A DNA stretch of 64,000 nucleotides, from contig NC_012870.2 of assembly GCF_000003195.3 (NCBI RefSeq), forward strand, positions 20,824,501 to 20,888,500, given 5' to 3'. The DNA is from Sorghum bicolor. Taxonomy: Eukaryota > Streptophyta > Magnoliopsida > Poales > Poaceae. Shown here piece by piece: positions 1 through 11,770 of the stretch. Within the stretch, counting starts at the first letter, position 1; every line of letters begins with the position of its first letter. The position numbers and the translations under genes are program-made. The notes under the pieces were generated by a model. The model was not told where the DNA came from. It saw nothing but the letters and a program-made list of their open reading frames with translations, and did not search any database.

Positions 1-123
1 AGTGATCTCTCTTATCCTATCTATCTATTGTCAATCTTGATCCTCTCCACCTATTTTCTCTCACTTCATATCATGCTCTTTGTCCATACTACTCTAGATC
101 ATTCTACTGTTGCCTAATGTTAG

Positions 124-1530
124 ATGGCCGACACCCGTGATGACGTCAAAGGAATTAATACCAGTCATCAGAGTCAACAAATGCCTTCTACAACACAACT
201 AAGTAGTGAACAACTGATAGCCTGGCAAACTCAGATCCTAGAGATGGCAGCTGATCATATGACTAGACTCCAGAAACTTTTGATAGTACAATCTCTACTT
301 CTCCAATGTGACATTGAAGAAGCTTACATCAAATGTCAGGAAGACCCAACCATGCTACCCTTGTCTCTGGTAAACAAGGAGAAGCCCTCGTTTACACAGG
401 ATCAAGTACTAAGTGCAGTGGGACCCCAAAAAGATTCTCAGATATATTTAGAGAAGAATATGACTGAAACTCAGGAAGAAGCAATGAAGCGACAAGTAGT
501 GGAAGCCTGGAAGAACATGAAAGCTAAGAAAGATGGTATTAATGAGGCACTTGGGATTCAAGAGCCGTGTAACTGCTGCAGACATTATGGTTTACCCTGT
601 CTTCAAAACAAGTCAAGCGAAGGAAAGGTAGAAGTACCCCAGGATCAACAGACTGAAGGTAACAAGAAAAGGAAGGCAATCTCCCTAGAGCCACTGTTAA
701 GTGTCGAGTCAAATTTGAGTTCTACATCACAGTTAGATTTAGCTCCAAACTCTCATCAGACACATTCATATCTTGAAGAGTTAGATGCCCCTTCAGCTAC
801 TCTTGCTATGCCAAAGATATGTCTAGATGGATGGACCATCACCTATACAGAGTTTCAGCCTCGAAAGAGTAATCAAGCTAAGAAGCAAATAAGTGAAGAG
901 ACTCCATTAAAGGTGAACCCTCAGAACCAACAAGTTAGTAGCACTTTACTTACTCCCGACACATCAATTCAAGGAGCTCAACATCAGGATAGCACCTACG
1001 GTAAAACTGTTAGCAATGCTTGTTACCAGTGTCACAAAGAGGGACATCACAAGAAGCATTGTCTAAAGAAGTACCCAGTTCGTGACTATGTTAATGGTAG
1101 ATTGAACCATGTGGATCTGCGTACTGCTCGCGAAGCACAAAATGTGGTGTTTGGATCAATTCTAGTCAACTCAACTTCTGCCATTGTTTTGTTTGACTCA
1201 AGTTCTTCACATTCTTTCATCTCAAATAAATGTGTTGCCGATCATAAGATGCTTAAGTTGGAAATGAAGAAACCCATACTGGTCAAATCACCAAGAGGGA
1301 AGATAAAAGCAACTCGTATGTGCCCAACAGTTAGTCTTGACCTAAAAGGTGCAAATTTTGAGGTGAATCTTGTAGTTTTGGAATCAATGGAGATTGATGT
1401 CGTTCTTGGAAGAGGATGGTTAACCGCTTGTCATGGAAAGATTGATTGTACCCAACACTCAGTATCCCTAACCACCCCATCAGGAGACAGGTTTGTGTAT
1501 GAAGGCACTCAACCTCACCCCAAGGTTTAA
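124..1530 (+). pseudogene. Gag-protease remnant of a Ty3/gypsy chromovirus
   Basis: An open frame of 468 codons. A CCHC zinc knuckle (CYQCHKEGHHKKHC) lies near residues 300-313 and a retropepsin-like domain of the RVP_2 type near 340-455, ending in the expected VVLGRGWL and (S)LTTPSGDR-like motifs. The catalytic triplet is altered: where the family has D-S-G, this copy reads FDSSSSHSF, so the glycine is lost and the enzyme is probably dead. The N-terminal half shows no clear retrotransposon capsid signature and is unusually rich in Gln and Lys. It has stayed open although pol behind it is destroyed. The ATG at 124 is the first in frame; the true gag may start outside the window. Confidence 0.7.
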
Positions 1531-3023
1531 AGGACTAATGGAATGATTGTACCGATCATGAGGCAGATAGAAAAAAAATGTGGACCTTTACAGAGGCAAT
1601 GTATTCTCAACATCACATGTGGAGTAGATTGTATTAGGAGATCTATATCAATTTGAACCAGTCAAGGAAGTATGCAACACTTCTGGCAATATATGGAGTT
1701 AGCGGTGCCTTTTAGCTAATGAGGTTTTCATTCAAGACGCTTGTAATCTCCTTTGTAAAGTGAGACATCTATTTCATCAGACCTTATCATTCTTAAGCTC
1801 CTAATACGAGTTATGAGTTGTTTGACAAGATGTTTACTGAAGGAATCTTAAGCAAAGCACCTAGTGTTGTCCCAACATCGAGTGGTAGTGCTTACCTGTG
1901 AAGCGATCTTAAACATTCCATGCAGAAGGAGTTGACAACCTTTGTGTTGTTCTCTCTCTATTTTCCCCAACACTGCAAGTGGTATGAGAAATCTGCTTAG
2001 AATTCATCTATGGAGACAAAAAAAGGAGCACCAAGTATCATAGAAAGTGTGATGTCTGTTGACCTATTAAAGCAAGGCATAAGAAATCAAGATCTCAAGA
2101 TAAGATTTATTTTTTTTCACCCTAGACTCCTTGATGGACTATCACGTGATAAAATGCAGAACCTGAAAGTCAGATGAAAACAATACCGATATATGGTCAA
2201 TCTTAACAGACCCCTTGGGTTGCTTTTCTGGATACTGTTCAAGAACCTTCTACTAGATAACCTTAATGACTTTTAGCTTAAGTCTCACACTTTTACTGAG
2301 ATAACTAAGGTTATTCTTAATCTATCCTTTCCAATCATTATGTTGATTCCCTCCCTATTCCTCGGAATCTCCAGATGTGCAGCGTGTTGTCAAACTGGTA
2401 ACCTCCGAAAGAAAACTTTGAAGACTACATTGACAAACGACTGTTCTTATATAGGATTTTGGAAGATAAGCTAACACTTGGTTTAAGTGGGGTAGCGTCT
2501 GCTACGATCATCACTCTCGAAAATCTCTAATTAGAAAGACGTGGAGAACTATAAATTGATCCTTATCATTCTTGTGACGAACCCTTATCATTTTTGCCAA
2601 CCTGCGATCTTTGATCCTACGTCTCATAGGACTACAAATGATTAAACGTGAAGACTTAAATAAATCTCAGTCCTTGTCAAGTTTTGCTAATTCTTTATCC
2701 ATTCATCTTCTATCTCATAAATCTTGAATCAAAGAAATTATGAGCACTATAATATCTATCTTTATCTCCTATGTATCATCTCTTGTTAATATTGGCTTCT
2801 TGCCCTTGCACTTTATCATAATACAGGATCCAAAGATCAATTTCTATCTCATATGTCTATCATTCTTTGTCATCAATCTTTACCGTACTCTTTACCCTTT
2901 ATGTCTATCTTTAATCCTTTGATCACGTCTTGAATGTCTCAAAACAACTTTGATGATCCACTTTATCGTTCTCTCTAGTTTCTTTAAATCTCGGGACGAG
3001 ATTTATGTTAAGTAGGATAGATC
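1531..3023 (+). other. Collapsed pol region and 3' untranslated part of the chromovirus
   Basis: No frame longer than about 60 codons survives here and stop codons are frequent in every frame. One short stretch (2456-2527) resembles the end of a chromodomain. The remainder up to the LTR is AT-rich and resembles nothing I recognise. Confidence 0.5.
2456..2527 (+). pseudogene. Possible chromodomain scar of the integrase C-terminus
   Basis: This 24-codon open piece reads ILEDKLTLGLSGV then ASATIITLENL. It is reminiscent of the chromodomain pattern in which a W-S-G segment is followed by ATWE-L. The match is short and decayed, and the key Trp residues are lost. Position between the protease and the 3' LTR fits the chromodomain of a chromovirus integrase. 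This is an inference from pattern only. Confidence 0.35.
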
Positions 3024-6000
3024 TATAACACTCCAAAATTTTTAATTTTGGATTGTTATTAGAAAACACTAAATTAAATAAGGATTTAAAATTTTTCTAA
3101 AATATTACAAGATTTTTTTTATTAATTATTTTTATTATAAAATGAGAAAAATGTGAAATTCTAAAATTTTTGTAAAGAAAAGTGAAGGGTGTTTTGTTTT
3201 GTTATTGTGTGCTTTGTGCTCTAGTCTTTACTTGGGTTTGTTGTTTTTGTGCATGCTAAGATTTTACAAATACGTTTAGACGCCGTCCGATCCTTTCCAA
3301 GAATTTTCTGGACTTTTTCGAGCTTTTTCCCATTTTTCCTAGAACAGAATCTATTTTTTATATGCTCTAAAATTCTTTTTCATAGACACAAAAAAAACTT
3401 TATTTGGATTGATCAACTCTCAATATATCTCTAAAAGTTTTCTTTTAATTTTTAGAATTTTGAAAATATTTTTCAGAGATTTAAAATGATTTCAGCTTTT
3501 TCTGGAATTATTTTGGAACTGAAAATGATTTATTTAAAATCCCGAAATTAAGAAATTCCAATACTTTTCCAAACCCTAGACCTATATATATGCCGGCGTA
3601 GCCCTCGACGCGCTGATTCCAGAAGTACGATCGCTTTCTCGAGCCGCCATTCGTAGCCCCGTAGATCCATCGCCGAAGTTTTAGATCTCACTTCCGGCGA
3701 ACTTCTCCGGTAAAAGTTCGGCGAGCTTTTACGGCCGTCTCCGTCGTCCCCTGCGAAAACCGTCACCACCCTGAGGTTCGCCTCGATCTTCTCTACACCG
3801 GCACGCCGTTCCTTTCGTGAATCCGTATCCGTTCGTTTCCCTAATCTCTTCTTTCTCTTTTCCGGTGAAAAGCTCCATGGACGCAACCATCTTCTTCGTT
3901 TCCGGCCACCGTAACCTTGTGCGCTACCACCGGCAACCCTGCGCCTGCAGCTAGCCCCGTGAAGCCGCCCTGTGCCCATGGCCCCACGTCTCGCCACTCG
4001 TCCCACGCGTCACGCTGCAAGCAGCAACGCCGCCGCCGTCTGTCGCTGCTCAGCCATGGTAGTAGACGTCGAGCCTCCCCTGCCCCAGCCCGCGTGGCCC
4101 TTGCGCTGCACAGCCCCGTGCCACTCAACCGGACGCCTAGGCCCCTGCTGGAGCCTCTCCTCTTCCCTACGCCTTGCAGCAACTCAGCCTGGTGGTTGCG
4201 TTCGTGACGAACGTGAACAGAGGTAGGAGAAAGGGTATTTACAAGTTTGCCACTGAATAAAAATAGTAATAGTTTATTCGTTTTAACTCCGTTTTGTTCC
4301 GTTTCAGTTGCGTTAGTTTCGTAACGTCGCGTTCTACGCAGTAGTGTTAACCTTTATTATGTCATATGTTTTTTTCCATATTTAATCGAATATTAGATTA
4401 ATTAATATATGCACCTAATTTTATAATTAAAAGCAATATAGAGTTATAATCATGTTTTCTATTGTTTTATGACCATGGCAACGTAAATGACTTATTAGCG
4501 ATACTGTTTTCCATGTCCCATGTTTATAAATATAATTAGTTTAATTAATATTTTTTGGAATGTCATTTTTAATTAACCAAAAAAACAATTTAGGTTTACA
4601 CTTCGCTATTTTTTTAATCTAATATTAACTTGATTGAAGTTAACTTAAATATTTATTAATTATAATTCTTTTAGTTAGACATAAAGTATATAATTAATTT
4701 GTTTAATATTTATTTAATGTCTTTTTGGATTAAAAGTAACCTATGTTTATAATTTAGATCTTTTATAAATAAATAAATATTAACATTATTAATATCAACT
4801 TAAATGGTTCTTTATTAGTTATAACTTGTTTAATATAAATGCGACGCATGTTAGGATTTGATTAGCTGCTCTTACTTGCTTTATGTTTTCTAAAATTACA
4901 AAGGCGTAAATGGCTTAAATGATATATAACCATCTACAATTAAAATATAACTAAAGATTAACTCTGGCTTTTATAATCTAATATAAATTGGTTAATCCAA
5001 CTTTAGAATGGTTTTCTGAAATTTCTATCATTTTGTTTCATCAAATAAAATACAATAGGTGTATAGTTTATCTTCTCCGTTATGTTGCAAGCCTCGAAAG
5101 TCGTGTCCAATTAATCATAACTCCGTTCTCAATCGTTCTCGCGTTGTCTCGATCGTAGCATCAAGCCGTGTCGTTTAGTGCGCTCTTTCTAAAGCTTTTC
5201 TTTTGATTGATGCTTGTTCTTAGTCGTGATTTTTTGTTTGTCTGTTTGTGTTGCTTGTTTGCTATGAGTAGAAGAAGCGTGGTTCGTCAGCAGTGAAGAC
5301 CAGGAGCTAAGGACCGACAGTCGAAGCAGAAGTTGGAGATCAGAAGAAAGAAGCCAAAGAATTCTGAGCAGATATACACTGGGAATAAAGGCAAGTGCAG
5401 ACACCGTGTGATCATTTTGAACCTACTCATTAATGTCATTTACTTTACATGCATGTGTCCAATTAATGCAAACCCTAAGGACATAACTAGCTTTACTTAC
5501 CATTTCTTGTTCACCTGGGGTTATGTATATGGATAGTCTAGGCTATACTAGGTTTGCTTAGCTGCTCTACTCATCTTATACACATGCTTAAACAAGTAAT
5601 AATCTCTACTCAACTTGATGCTTAAACTGTGCTGAATCTTTGGTCACTGCGGTGATGGCGATGTTGGATGCTTACGAGCATCGTGATGATGGTGGTGACA
5701 GGGGGAGCGGGTACTGTTGGTGGTCCGGTTTGCCGGGCGTACCCGTCTCTGCTCTCCGTAAGGACTTAGTCAGGGAGCGGCCCCCTGGGACATACAGTGC
5801 AGCTCCAAGCTATATGGCTCTGGCTTGACTAATTAGCAGGACCTCCACTAGTAGGGTGTTACTTTCCGGGTAGGCGTGAGGAAGTAACTTGGGTAATGAA
5901 TATTAAGTTGTCGGTTGATTGGTACGCCATGGCTATGGGTATCGACTGTCGAGCGCCCCGGCGAAAACTTGCGAGTGGCATCCTATTAGTTGGACCCTGT

Positions 6001-6850
6001 GAAAGGTCTCGTAGTGAGACCCTGCCTGCTCACCTTGGCAGTGTTTTGGGGAGTCATGACCCCGGGCAAATGGGAATCACGACTTGGAGTGAACGTGCAC
6101 ACCTCTGCAGAGTGTAAAACTGATATATCAGCCGTGCTCACGGTCACGAGCGGCCCAGACCCTCACTTGATGAGCAAAATGGATTCACTGGATACTTGGA
6201 GATGGAACTTGGCGAGGTTGCTACCTCGTGTTTTAGCGGAATGGCTATTCCGTGTTGGCAGGATTGCTGTCCTGTGTTAATACTTGGGGTTAATCCCTGG
6301 ACTACTATAATTATTAGGATAGTCATTTAAAAGATGCTAATTACTACTTACACTAATTAAGGGTTGGGTTTATGCTACTCATAATTAGTAATAGGTTGTT
6401 CTAATAATAGTCATATTTAAAAGTGATCAACTAAAATGCTAACGCAGTCAAACCAAGTCAGCTTTACCTTGTTAAGCCTTGCATGTCATTACTTTCCGTC
6501 TGTGCTTGTTGAGTTCGATATGAACTCACCCTTGCTATTCTCCCCCCACACCCCCAGTGTGTAGTAAAGTGCTGCTCAGAAGAAGAACAAAGATGCTATA
6601 GGGTTTTCTAGAAGCTTATCAGAAGTGCTTGGCGTATGGAGCCCCCAGTCAACCGTCCCTGAGAAGAATGGAGCCTAAGAAGTTCTAGCTACTGTTTCCG
6701 CGTACTCTGATGTTTTGTAAGTGTTATTATAAATATGTTTTTCGCTATATATAACATTGTTTATGATATTTCTATTCTTTGTTGTATGTGTGGACTTCCT
6801 GGGCACACATATGACGACTCTGGTCTTATTTTAAAAGCCAGGGTGTGACA
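3024..6850 (+). repeat. 3' LTR of the Tekay-type element (about 3.83 kb)
   Basis: It begins TATAACACTCC (a decayed TGTAACACCCC) and ends GGGTGTGACA, giving the inverted ends expected for this lineage. A TATA tract at 3583-3592 sits just before a GC-rich stretch of about 600 bp that creates several spurious open frames on both strands (3548-4226). A block near 6090-6150 (CTCTGCAGAGTGT and following) is shared with the LTRs of the young element at 8845-17041. The 5 bases after it (ATGGG) would be the site duplication, but its partner lies outside the window. Confidence 0.75.
3583..3592 (+). promoter_or_regulatory. TATA box of the Tekay LTR promoter
   Basis: TATATATATG lies at the boundary between the AT-rich first 560 bp of the LTR and the GC-rich block. 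This is where the U3/R boundary of a grass chromovirus LTR would be expected. No other TATA-like run sits before the GC-rich part. Confidence 0.45.
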
Positions 6851-7255
6851 ATGGGGAGACTCTAAAACTGACTTTTAGGATGCATTTCTTCGCTAAAATG
6901 GTAAACCTCTAGTTTGATTTTAGAAGCTATAGCAGAATCTATTTCCTTGCATGAAGAATGTGATACCATGTGTTGGGAATATGAATATAAAGGTTCTTCC
7001 TTTGTCCAATCTCGCTATTCCTATAGAGGCATTATAGCCCCCTATGTACATACTTGTGTGGAAGATCCACATACCTCCTAGGGTGCAAAATTTGCAAAGA
7101 GAAGATTGGTAGATGACATTGTCTGTTTTGCCCTGAAGTGGAAACAATACATCATATCTTGGCCTCTAATATTTGGAGAGTTGTATCTCATGTTTGAACT
7201 TTGTGATAACTATGAATATGTGGTAAAATGGTGGATTTGTGGCAACAAACATGTT
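6851..7255 (+). pseudogene. LINE ORF2 C-terminal remnant, first part (zf-RVT region)
   Basis: Translation around 7048-7190 gives MYILVWKIHIPPRVQNF followed, after frame changes, by a segment resembling E-T-x-H-H-I-L and I-W-R-V. This matches the pattern of the zf-RVT domain at the end of plant L1-type ORF2: W-K-x-x-x-P-x-x-V, then C/H residues, then an ETxxH motif. The fragment carries several frame shifts. It is interrupted at 7255 by the solo LTR, and the same reading resumes at 17752. The upstream edge is set by the end of the Tekay LTR. Confidence 0.55.
7251..7255 (+). repeat. Target-site duplication ATGTT (left) of the solo LTR
   Basis: ATGTT directly precedes TGAAAG. The identical ATGTT follows CTTTCA at 17752-17756. 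The pair fixes the boundaries of the solo LTR across the nested element. Confidence 0.85.
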
Positions 7256-8644
7256 TGAAAGTGCATCTAGCCCTTTGTGGGTTTTGGTGAATTGAATGAC
7301 AACATGATTAAAGGTCTAATAAGTTTGCTAAGTGTTGAACAGGATATTGAGTCTATTGCACATACTTGTGGATTGTGTATTAACAAGTATGTTCAAGGCT
7401 CAACAAGCAGGCAAACTTGATGATATGCCACATAGTGTTGAAATGAAGGCCAAATTGTGTATTGTTGTATTAAAGGATTATGGAAACAATCTAGGTCAAG
7501 CAAAAGACAACAATGCAAATAAAATCAATGGAATGGCTTATATGCTGTGGGATATCAACATCATGAGAAAGCAAGCATATTTGACAAATGGCAAAAGAGA
7601 CATGAGTTGATGTTTTTGGATTGGTCTCTACAATGGCTTGCTTTTCATGAACAAGAAGAGTTTGATAAGAGTTTGATAGTGAACCAAGTTTGATCAAGCT
7701 AGAAGTATGAAGATAAAGATTGAAGTGAGTATTGAGTGTCAAGACAAAATAGAGAGGATATAAGGAACTGTGAATTGGCTTGACCATATTGTTGTTGATC
7801 CATATATGTATCTATGTGAGTCAAACTGAAGCTTGATTGATCTCAATATTTATATCTAGAAGATATTCCAGCAAGGATCACGATATTGAAGAAATGGTTA
7901 TTCAATGGATGCTTAATATGATATGACGTGAGTATGGCTTGATAAGGTGAAGATAGCAAGGAAAGGGCTTTGAGGGACTAAGTGGAGGTGAAGGGATAAG
8001 CGACGGCTTAAGGACCGAGGTACCATGGCTAAGGTGAAGAAGAGAGTACTTGCATTGAGTCGAGGAACTAATCAAGCTATAAGGAGTCATATTGTGTTGA
8101 GAATCAAATCATTAGTAGAAGTGACTTGAAGCCATGGAGGTGAACTCATATGTGTTGAAATGGGTCAAGTCACATGCTCAAGGTATGTTTGCTCAAAGAA
8201 AGGAGACAAAGTTGATTGCAACCCTTTATGGAGTAATATTGAGATGAAATGGCATATGAAGACATTGAAGACTCAAGTGATCAAATTAGTTATATTCTCT
8301 TGTTCTTGAGTATAGGTATGCCGTACTATTAAGGGGGATGCAAAACGAATGATAGACAAGTCTCAAGTGCTCAAACTAACTGAACCCAAGTGCTAACATG
8401 AGAGAAAACACTTAGCACTGCACCTGCACAAGTTGATCTTGGAGCTTGTTCTCTACAGGGTTGGATAGCCCTTGAAACAAGCTTTCTGAAAAGTTCAAGA
8501 TCACTGCAAACGGAGTTCGGAGTAAAAAGCTATGGCTTTTTCCATAAGGTGACCTGTGCTGTTTTTACAAGGGCGGCAGTGCCGCCCCTGTACAGTCACA
8601 ATGGCTAGTTTTCGAATCCTAACGGCTAGTTTGAGTGGGATGAG

Positions 8645-8652
8645 TATATATA
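8645..8652 (+). promoter_or_regulatory. TATA box of the copia solo LTR
   Basis: TATATATA in the context GAGTATATATACCC lies about 1.39 kb into the LTR, just after the palindrome at 8571-8587. This is a normal U3/R position for a long copia LTR. Confidence 0.5.
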
Positions 8653-8839
8653 CCCATCCCACTACTTCTGGTCGTGCTGCTGATGCTCCAGACCTTCCCA
8701 ACCTTTGCAAAGCCTCTCCCCAACCCTCTCTTGGTGAGAGTGAAGTGCTTAGTGCATAATTAAGTGTTGGGGCTGTGTGATTAAGTGTTAGAGAGCAGAT
8801 TAGAGCAATCCTAACCTTGAGCACTTGCTGAGCTTCGTC

Positions 8840-8844
8840 GATCT
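8840..8844 (+). repeat. Target-site duplication GATCT (left) of the nested chromovirus
   Basis: GATCT precedes TGTCACACCC at 8845. The same GATCT follows GGGTGTTACA at 17042-17046. It is a perfect 5-bp duplication inside the solo LTR. Confidence 0.9.
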
Positions 8845-11628
8845 TGTCACACCCATATTTTAAGAACAAAATAGGATGCATAAAAGACTCATATGTGCCC
8901 CAGAAACAGTCGCACACATAAGTAGACAAATCTCAAATGTACCATTGCAGTGTTTATTACATAGCGGAATATAAAATATCACATAGTCTCATACAAAAAT
9001 GATAGCATAAAGTAAACAACGCTCTCGACGGAAGCTCCACACAGGGACACTGTTGACTGGTTGACTCCAAACCTAGTACTCATAACGGTAATCCTCATTC
9101 CAGACATCTTCATTATCATTTCCTGAGGTGTTGGGAAATTGCAAGAGTGAGCACATATCGTACTCAACAAGTATAACCAGGGGTTCATGAGGCTCAAATA
9201 GCTGACACTGGTTTGACTGCAATTAGCTTTTAATAGTGGATAGCATGTTCATAATTAATGAGCAATTCTCAAGGTAGCATAAATAATCCATTAATCCCAT
9301 AACCACATGATCATTTGTATACAGGAATTATGAATAACACATATAAACAACATAATAAACCATCATTTATCATCATTAGTCATGTTCATCAGAGTCCGCC
9401 TATTCCGTCAGTTTTCCGGGCCGCCCGTATCCGTGGGCACGGCTAGTATACCAGATTTAACACTCTGCAGAGGTTGTACATCTTTACCCATGAGTCGTGA
9501 TTTACCCTTTCGCCCGAGGTGATCAGCCTCTTAACCCACTACCAAGGAAGGTCGGCAGGGATCACTATGAAGCCTTTCAAAGGTTTCGTCTAACAAGTTA
9601 GGGCCATTAGATTCACTCGGCAGGCAGATATAGAGCCCCCCTTCCATGGCACATAACCCGCAGCCTATACACATGGACAGAGGCCACACTATACCCAACG
9701 TGTCTAGCCATTCTTACGCCATTTAAGGTAACCGCTAACAAGCTAGAAAAAGGTCCTCATACTGAGCTAAAACCAGAGCCATGTAGCCCTCATGGTTGTA
9801 CGAGTTGTCCCGGCTTTTGCCAAGGGATAAGTCCTTATGGAGGGTCAAGATCAATCTAGCAAAAGCTAGAGTTCTTTCCACCCTTTATATTCAAGTTGCT
9901 AGAAAGCTTATTTTATTGTTTATTGTATATTCAAATATTCATGTTACAAGATCATGGATTAATAATCAAGCACTAGTAAGAACTACCCAAATGCATATCC
10001 AAATAGGTAACAAGGAATTCAGGATAACAATCATCTATGATTTTGCTAAGGTTATCAAGGTGAAAGCATGCATATGATATATAACGTATTAATTGTGTAT
10101 AGGTAACAAGGATGATCCCAAGTTATACTTGCCTTGCTCAAAGCTCTCCTGAGCCTGCTGGTCTTCAAATACTTGATCTTGAGCACCAACGTACGGCTCA
10201 CCGTCTAATCCCAATCATCAATCAACAACACGCAATCCAATGTAGACAATCATACACGAAGCAAACAAGGTATAATTAGAACATTACACCAAACAGTGGT
10301 AAAACAAAGATAAAAGTTTATCAAAATATTCTACGCAGCGTTACGATCACACAAACGTAAAGTTCACGAAAATCGGAATTAAAACGGAGAAGTTATGCAT
10401 TTTCCAAAATTTCCTATAGAGAAATAATTAATTAAATAATACCAGGAAGTTAAAAAGTTTCAAAACAGAGAATAAATAATTCTAACATGTAGAGCTCGGA
10501 AATACGAATCTAACGAAATTTGAATGGACAAAAACGGAGTTAAAATGAATATTTTATGAGCAAAACACTTTCAATGGCAAAACTGTAATTCTGGAAGGCG
10601 CATTTTAACTCATACCGACAGGAATACGCTTTCTAAACTGAAAAGCGTAAAAACGAAAGTACGCCATGGAGCGCGGGTGGAAAACTAAAGAAACCTAACA
10701 TAATTTACCCCGAAGGGGTAAGTTCTATTTGCGGCCGTTGATTTTCAATCCGACGATGGAGATTGATCCTGGACGCTGGGCGGTGGTCCGGCCAGCAGGC
10801 TGCCGGCTCCGGTGCGGTGGCCACCATGGCCGGAGAGCCGAAACTCGCCGGAGCTCCTCGACTTCTCCTTTCCGAGCACCGTTTTTTGAAAGGAAAATAC
10901 CGGGAGGGCGAGAAGCTCACCGCGAACGTAGCTAGGGGCTTGGCTCGGGCCGAGAGCTAGCAGAGGGGCGTGTCCACGCGCGGCGGCGAAAAGGGCTCCC
11001 GGCGAGATCCAGAACTCGCGAAACAAGGCACGGGGACTCGGTTTTGGCGACCTAGATGCGAAAACATGACGAGGGAGCGATGCTAGAAGCTTTATAGTGG
11101 TCGGTTTGCGCGCTTGGCAAGGAAATCGCGGGATCCGCGGATCCGATTCGGCGAGGAAACGTTTCCTGCTCGAGCACGGCAGGGAGGAAGAAGGAAAGGG
11201 CGCTGACGTGTGGGCCCGTGCTGTCAGCGACCAAGGAAGAGAAGAGAGAAGGGGCGCGCTGCGGCCTGTCCACTGGCTGTGCGCGCTGGTCCTCGGGGGT
11301 TTCCTGGGCCGCGCGCAAGGGGAAAAGGAAAGGGAGGGGTGTTGGGCCGGCTGGGGTTTCCTCCTTTGTTTTTTTTCTTCTTCTTCCTTTTTTTTTCTGT
11401 TTTCTAAAGCCTTCTTAAAATAGGGTTTTGAGAGCAACCAAAATCCAACCAAAAGAAATTAGCACAAAATAAAATATACCTCAGCATGAATGCACAATCA
11501 AGTTTACTAACATATAATGAATTTTAATTTTAACAAAATTATTTATTCACTAAATTAAATGCTCACAAAAATACTTAAATAAATCAAATTAAATCCTATT
11601 AATTGAAATTCAAATTTTGGGTGTTACA
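8845..11628 (-). repeat. 3' LTR of the nested chromovirus (2784 bp)
   Basis: On the minus strand it starts TGTAACACCC at 11628 and ends GGGTGTGACA at 8845. A GC-rich block (about 10690-11340) next to an AT-rich one gives long but spurious frames, including one of 235 codons at 10745-11452, repeated unchanged in the other LTR apart from the poly-T region. Confidence 0.9.
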
Positions 11629-11652
11629 AACTCTACCCCCCTTAAAAGAATC
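11629..11652 (-). promoter_or_regulatory. Polypurine tract of the nested chromovirus
   Basis: On the minus strand the sequence TTTTAAGGGGGGTAGAGT lies directly before the 3' LTR start TGTAACACCC. It is preceded by GAGGACGAGATTC, the usual upstream context of this group. It would prime plus-strand synthesis. Confidence 0.8.
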
Positions 11653-11681
11653 TCGTCCTCGAGATTGAGCAGTGTATAAAC

Positions 11682-11768
11682 AAACAACTGCGGATTTAAT
11701 TCTCTCCAAACATCTTCTCCTTCTCAAGTCGCTTCTACCTCTAAATACCAATTCCATTGTACTAGCAA
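11682..11768 (-). pseudogene. Chromodomain remnant left by the pol deletion
   Basis: Twenty-nine codons on the minus strand read VQWNWYLEVEAT, then a TGA, then EGEDVWRELNPQLF. This follows the chromodomain C-terminal pattern (V-x-W ... E-A-T-W-E ... P-x-L-F), with the conserved Trp codon TGG turned into TGA. It is in a different frame from the protease, whose stop is at 11773-11771. The deletion junction therefore lies at about 11772-11790. The scar shows that the parent was an autonomous chromovirus with a chromodomain integrase. Confidence 0.7.
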
Positions 11769-11770
11769 TC

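Larger units (their letters stand above)
1..6850 (+). mobile_element. Degenerate Tekay-type chromovirus (Ty3/gypsy), 3' part
   Basis: The window opens inside this element, so its 5' LTR is not visible. A decayed gag-protease frame is followed by about 1.5 kb of broken pol remains and then a 3.8-kb LTR ending in GGGTGTGACA at 6850. The sequence CTCGGGACGAG at about 2993-3003 just before the LTR matches the region upstream of the polypurine tract in the younger chromovirus at 8845-17041 (CTCGAGGACGAG there). The pol interval is far too short for RT, RNase H and integrase, so most of pol is deleted. Lineage rests on LTR length, the LTR ends, the RVP_2-type protease and a chromodomain-like scar. 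Confidence 0.75.

Noticed and set aside
3548..4226. Overlapping 84-152-codon frames on both strands
   Set aside because: They are Arg/Pro/Ala-rich frames in the GC-rich part of the Tekay LTR, with no motif, just downstream of its TATA box.
5640..6280. Coding frames in the Tekay LTR (62-96 codons)
   Set aside because: They fall in the conserved LTR block shared with the young element, where the same sequence is plainly non-coding.
7332..7610. A 92-codon frame
   Set aside because: It lies inside the copia solo LTR and has no protein motif.
10745..11452. A 235-codon minus-strand frame inside the young LTR (and its twin at 16158-16865)
   Set aside because: It is open only because of GC-rich composition, spans the region expected to hold the promoter, runs into a poly-T tract whose length differs between copies, and shows no domain.
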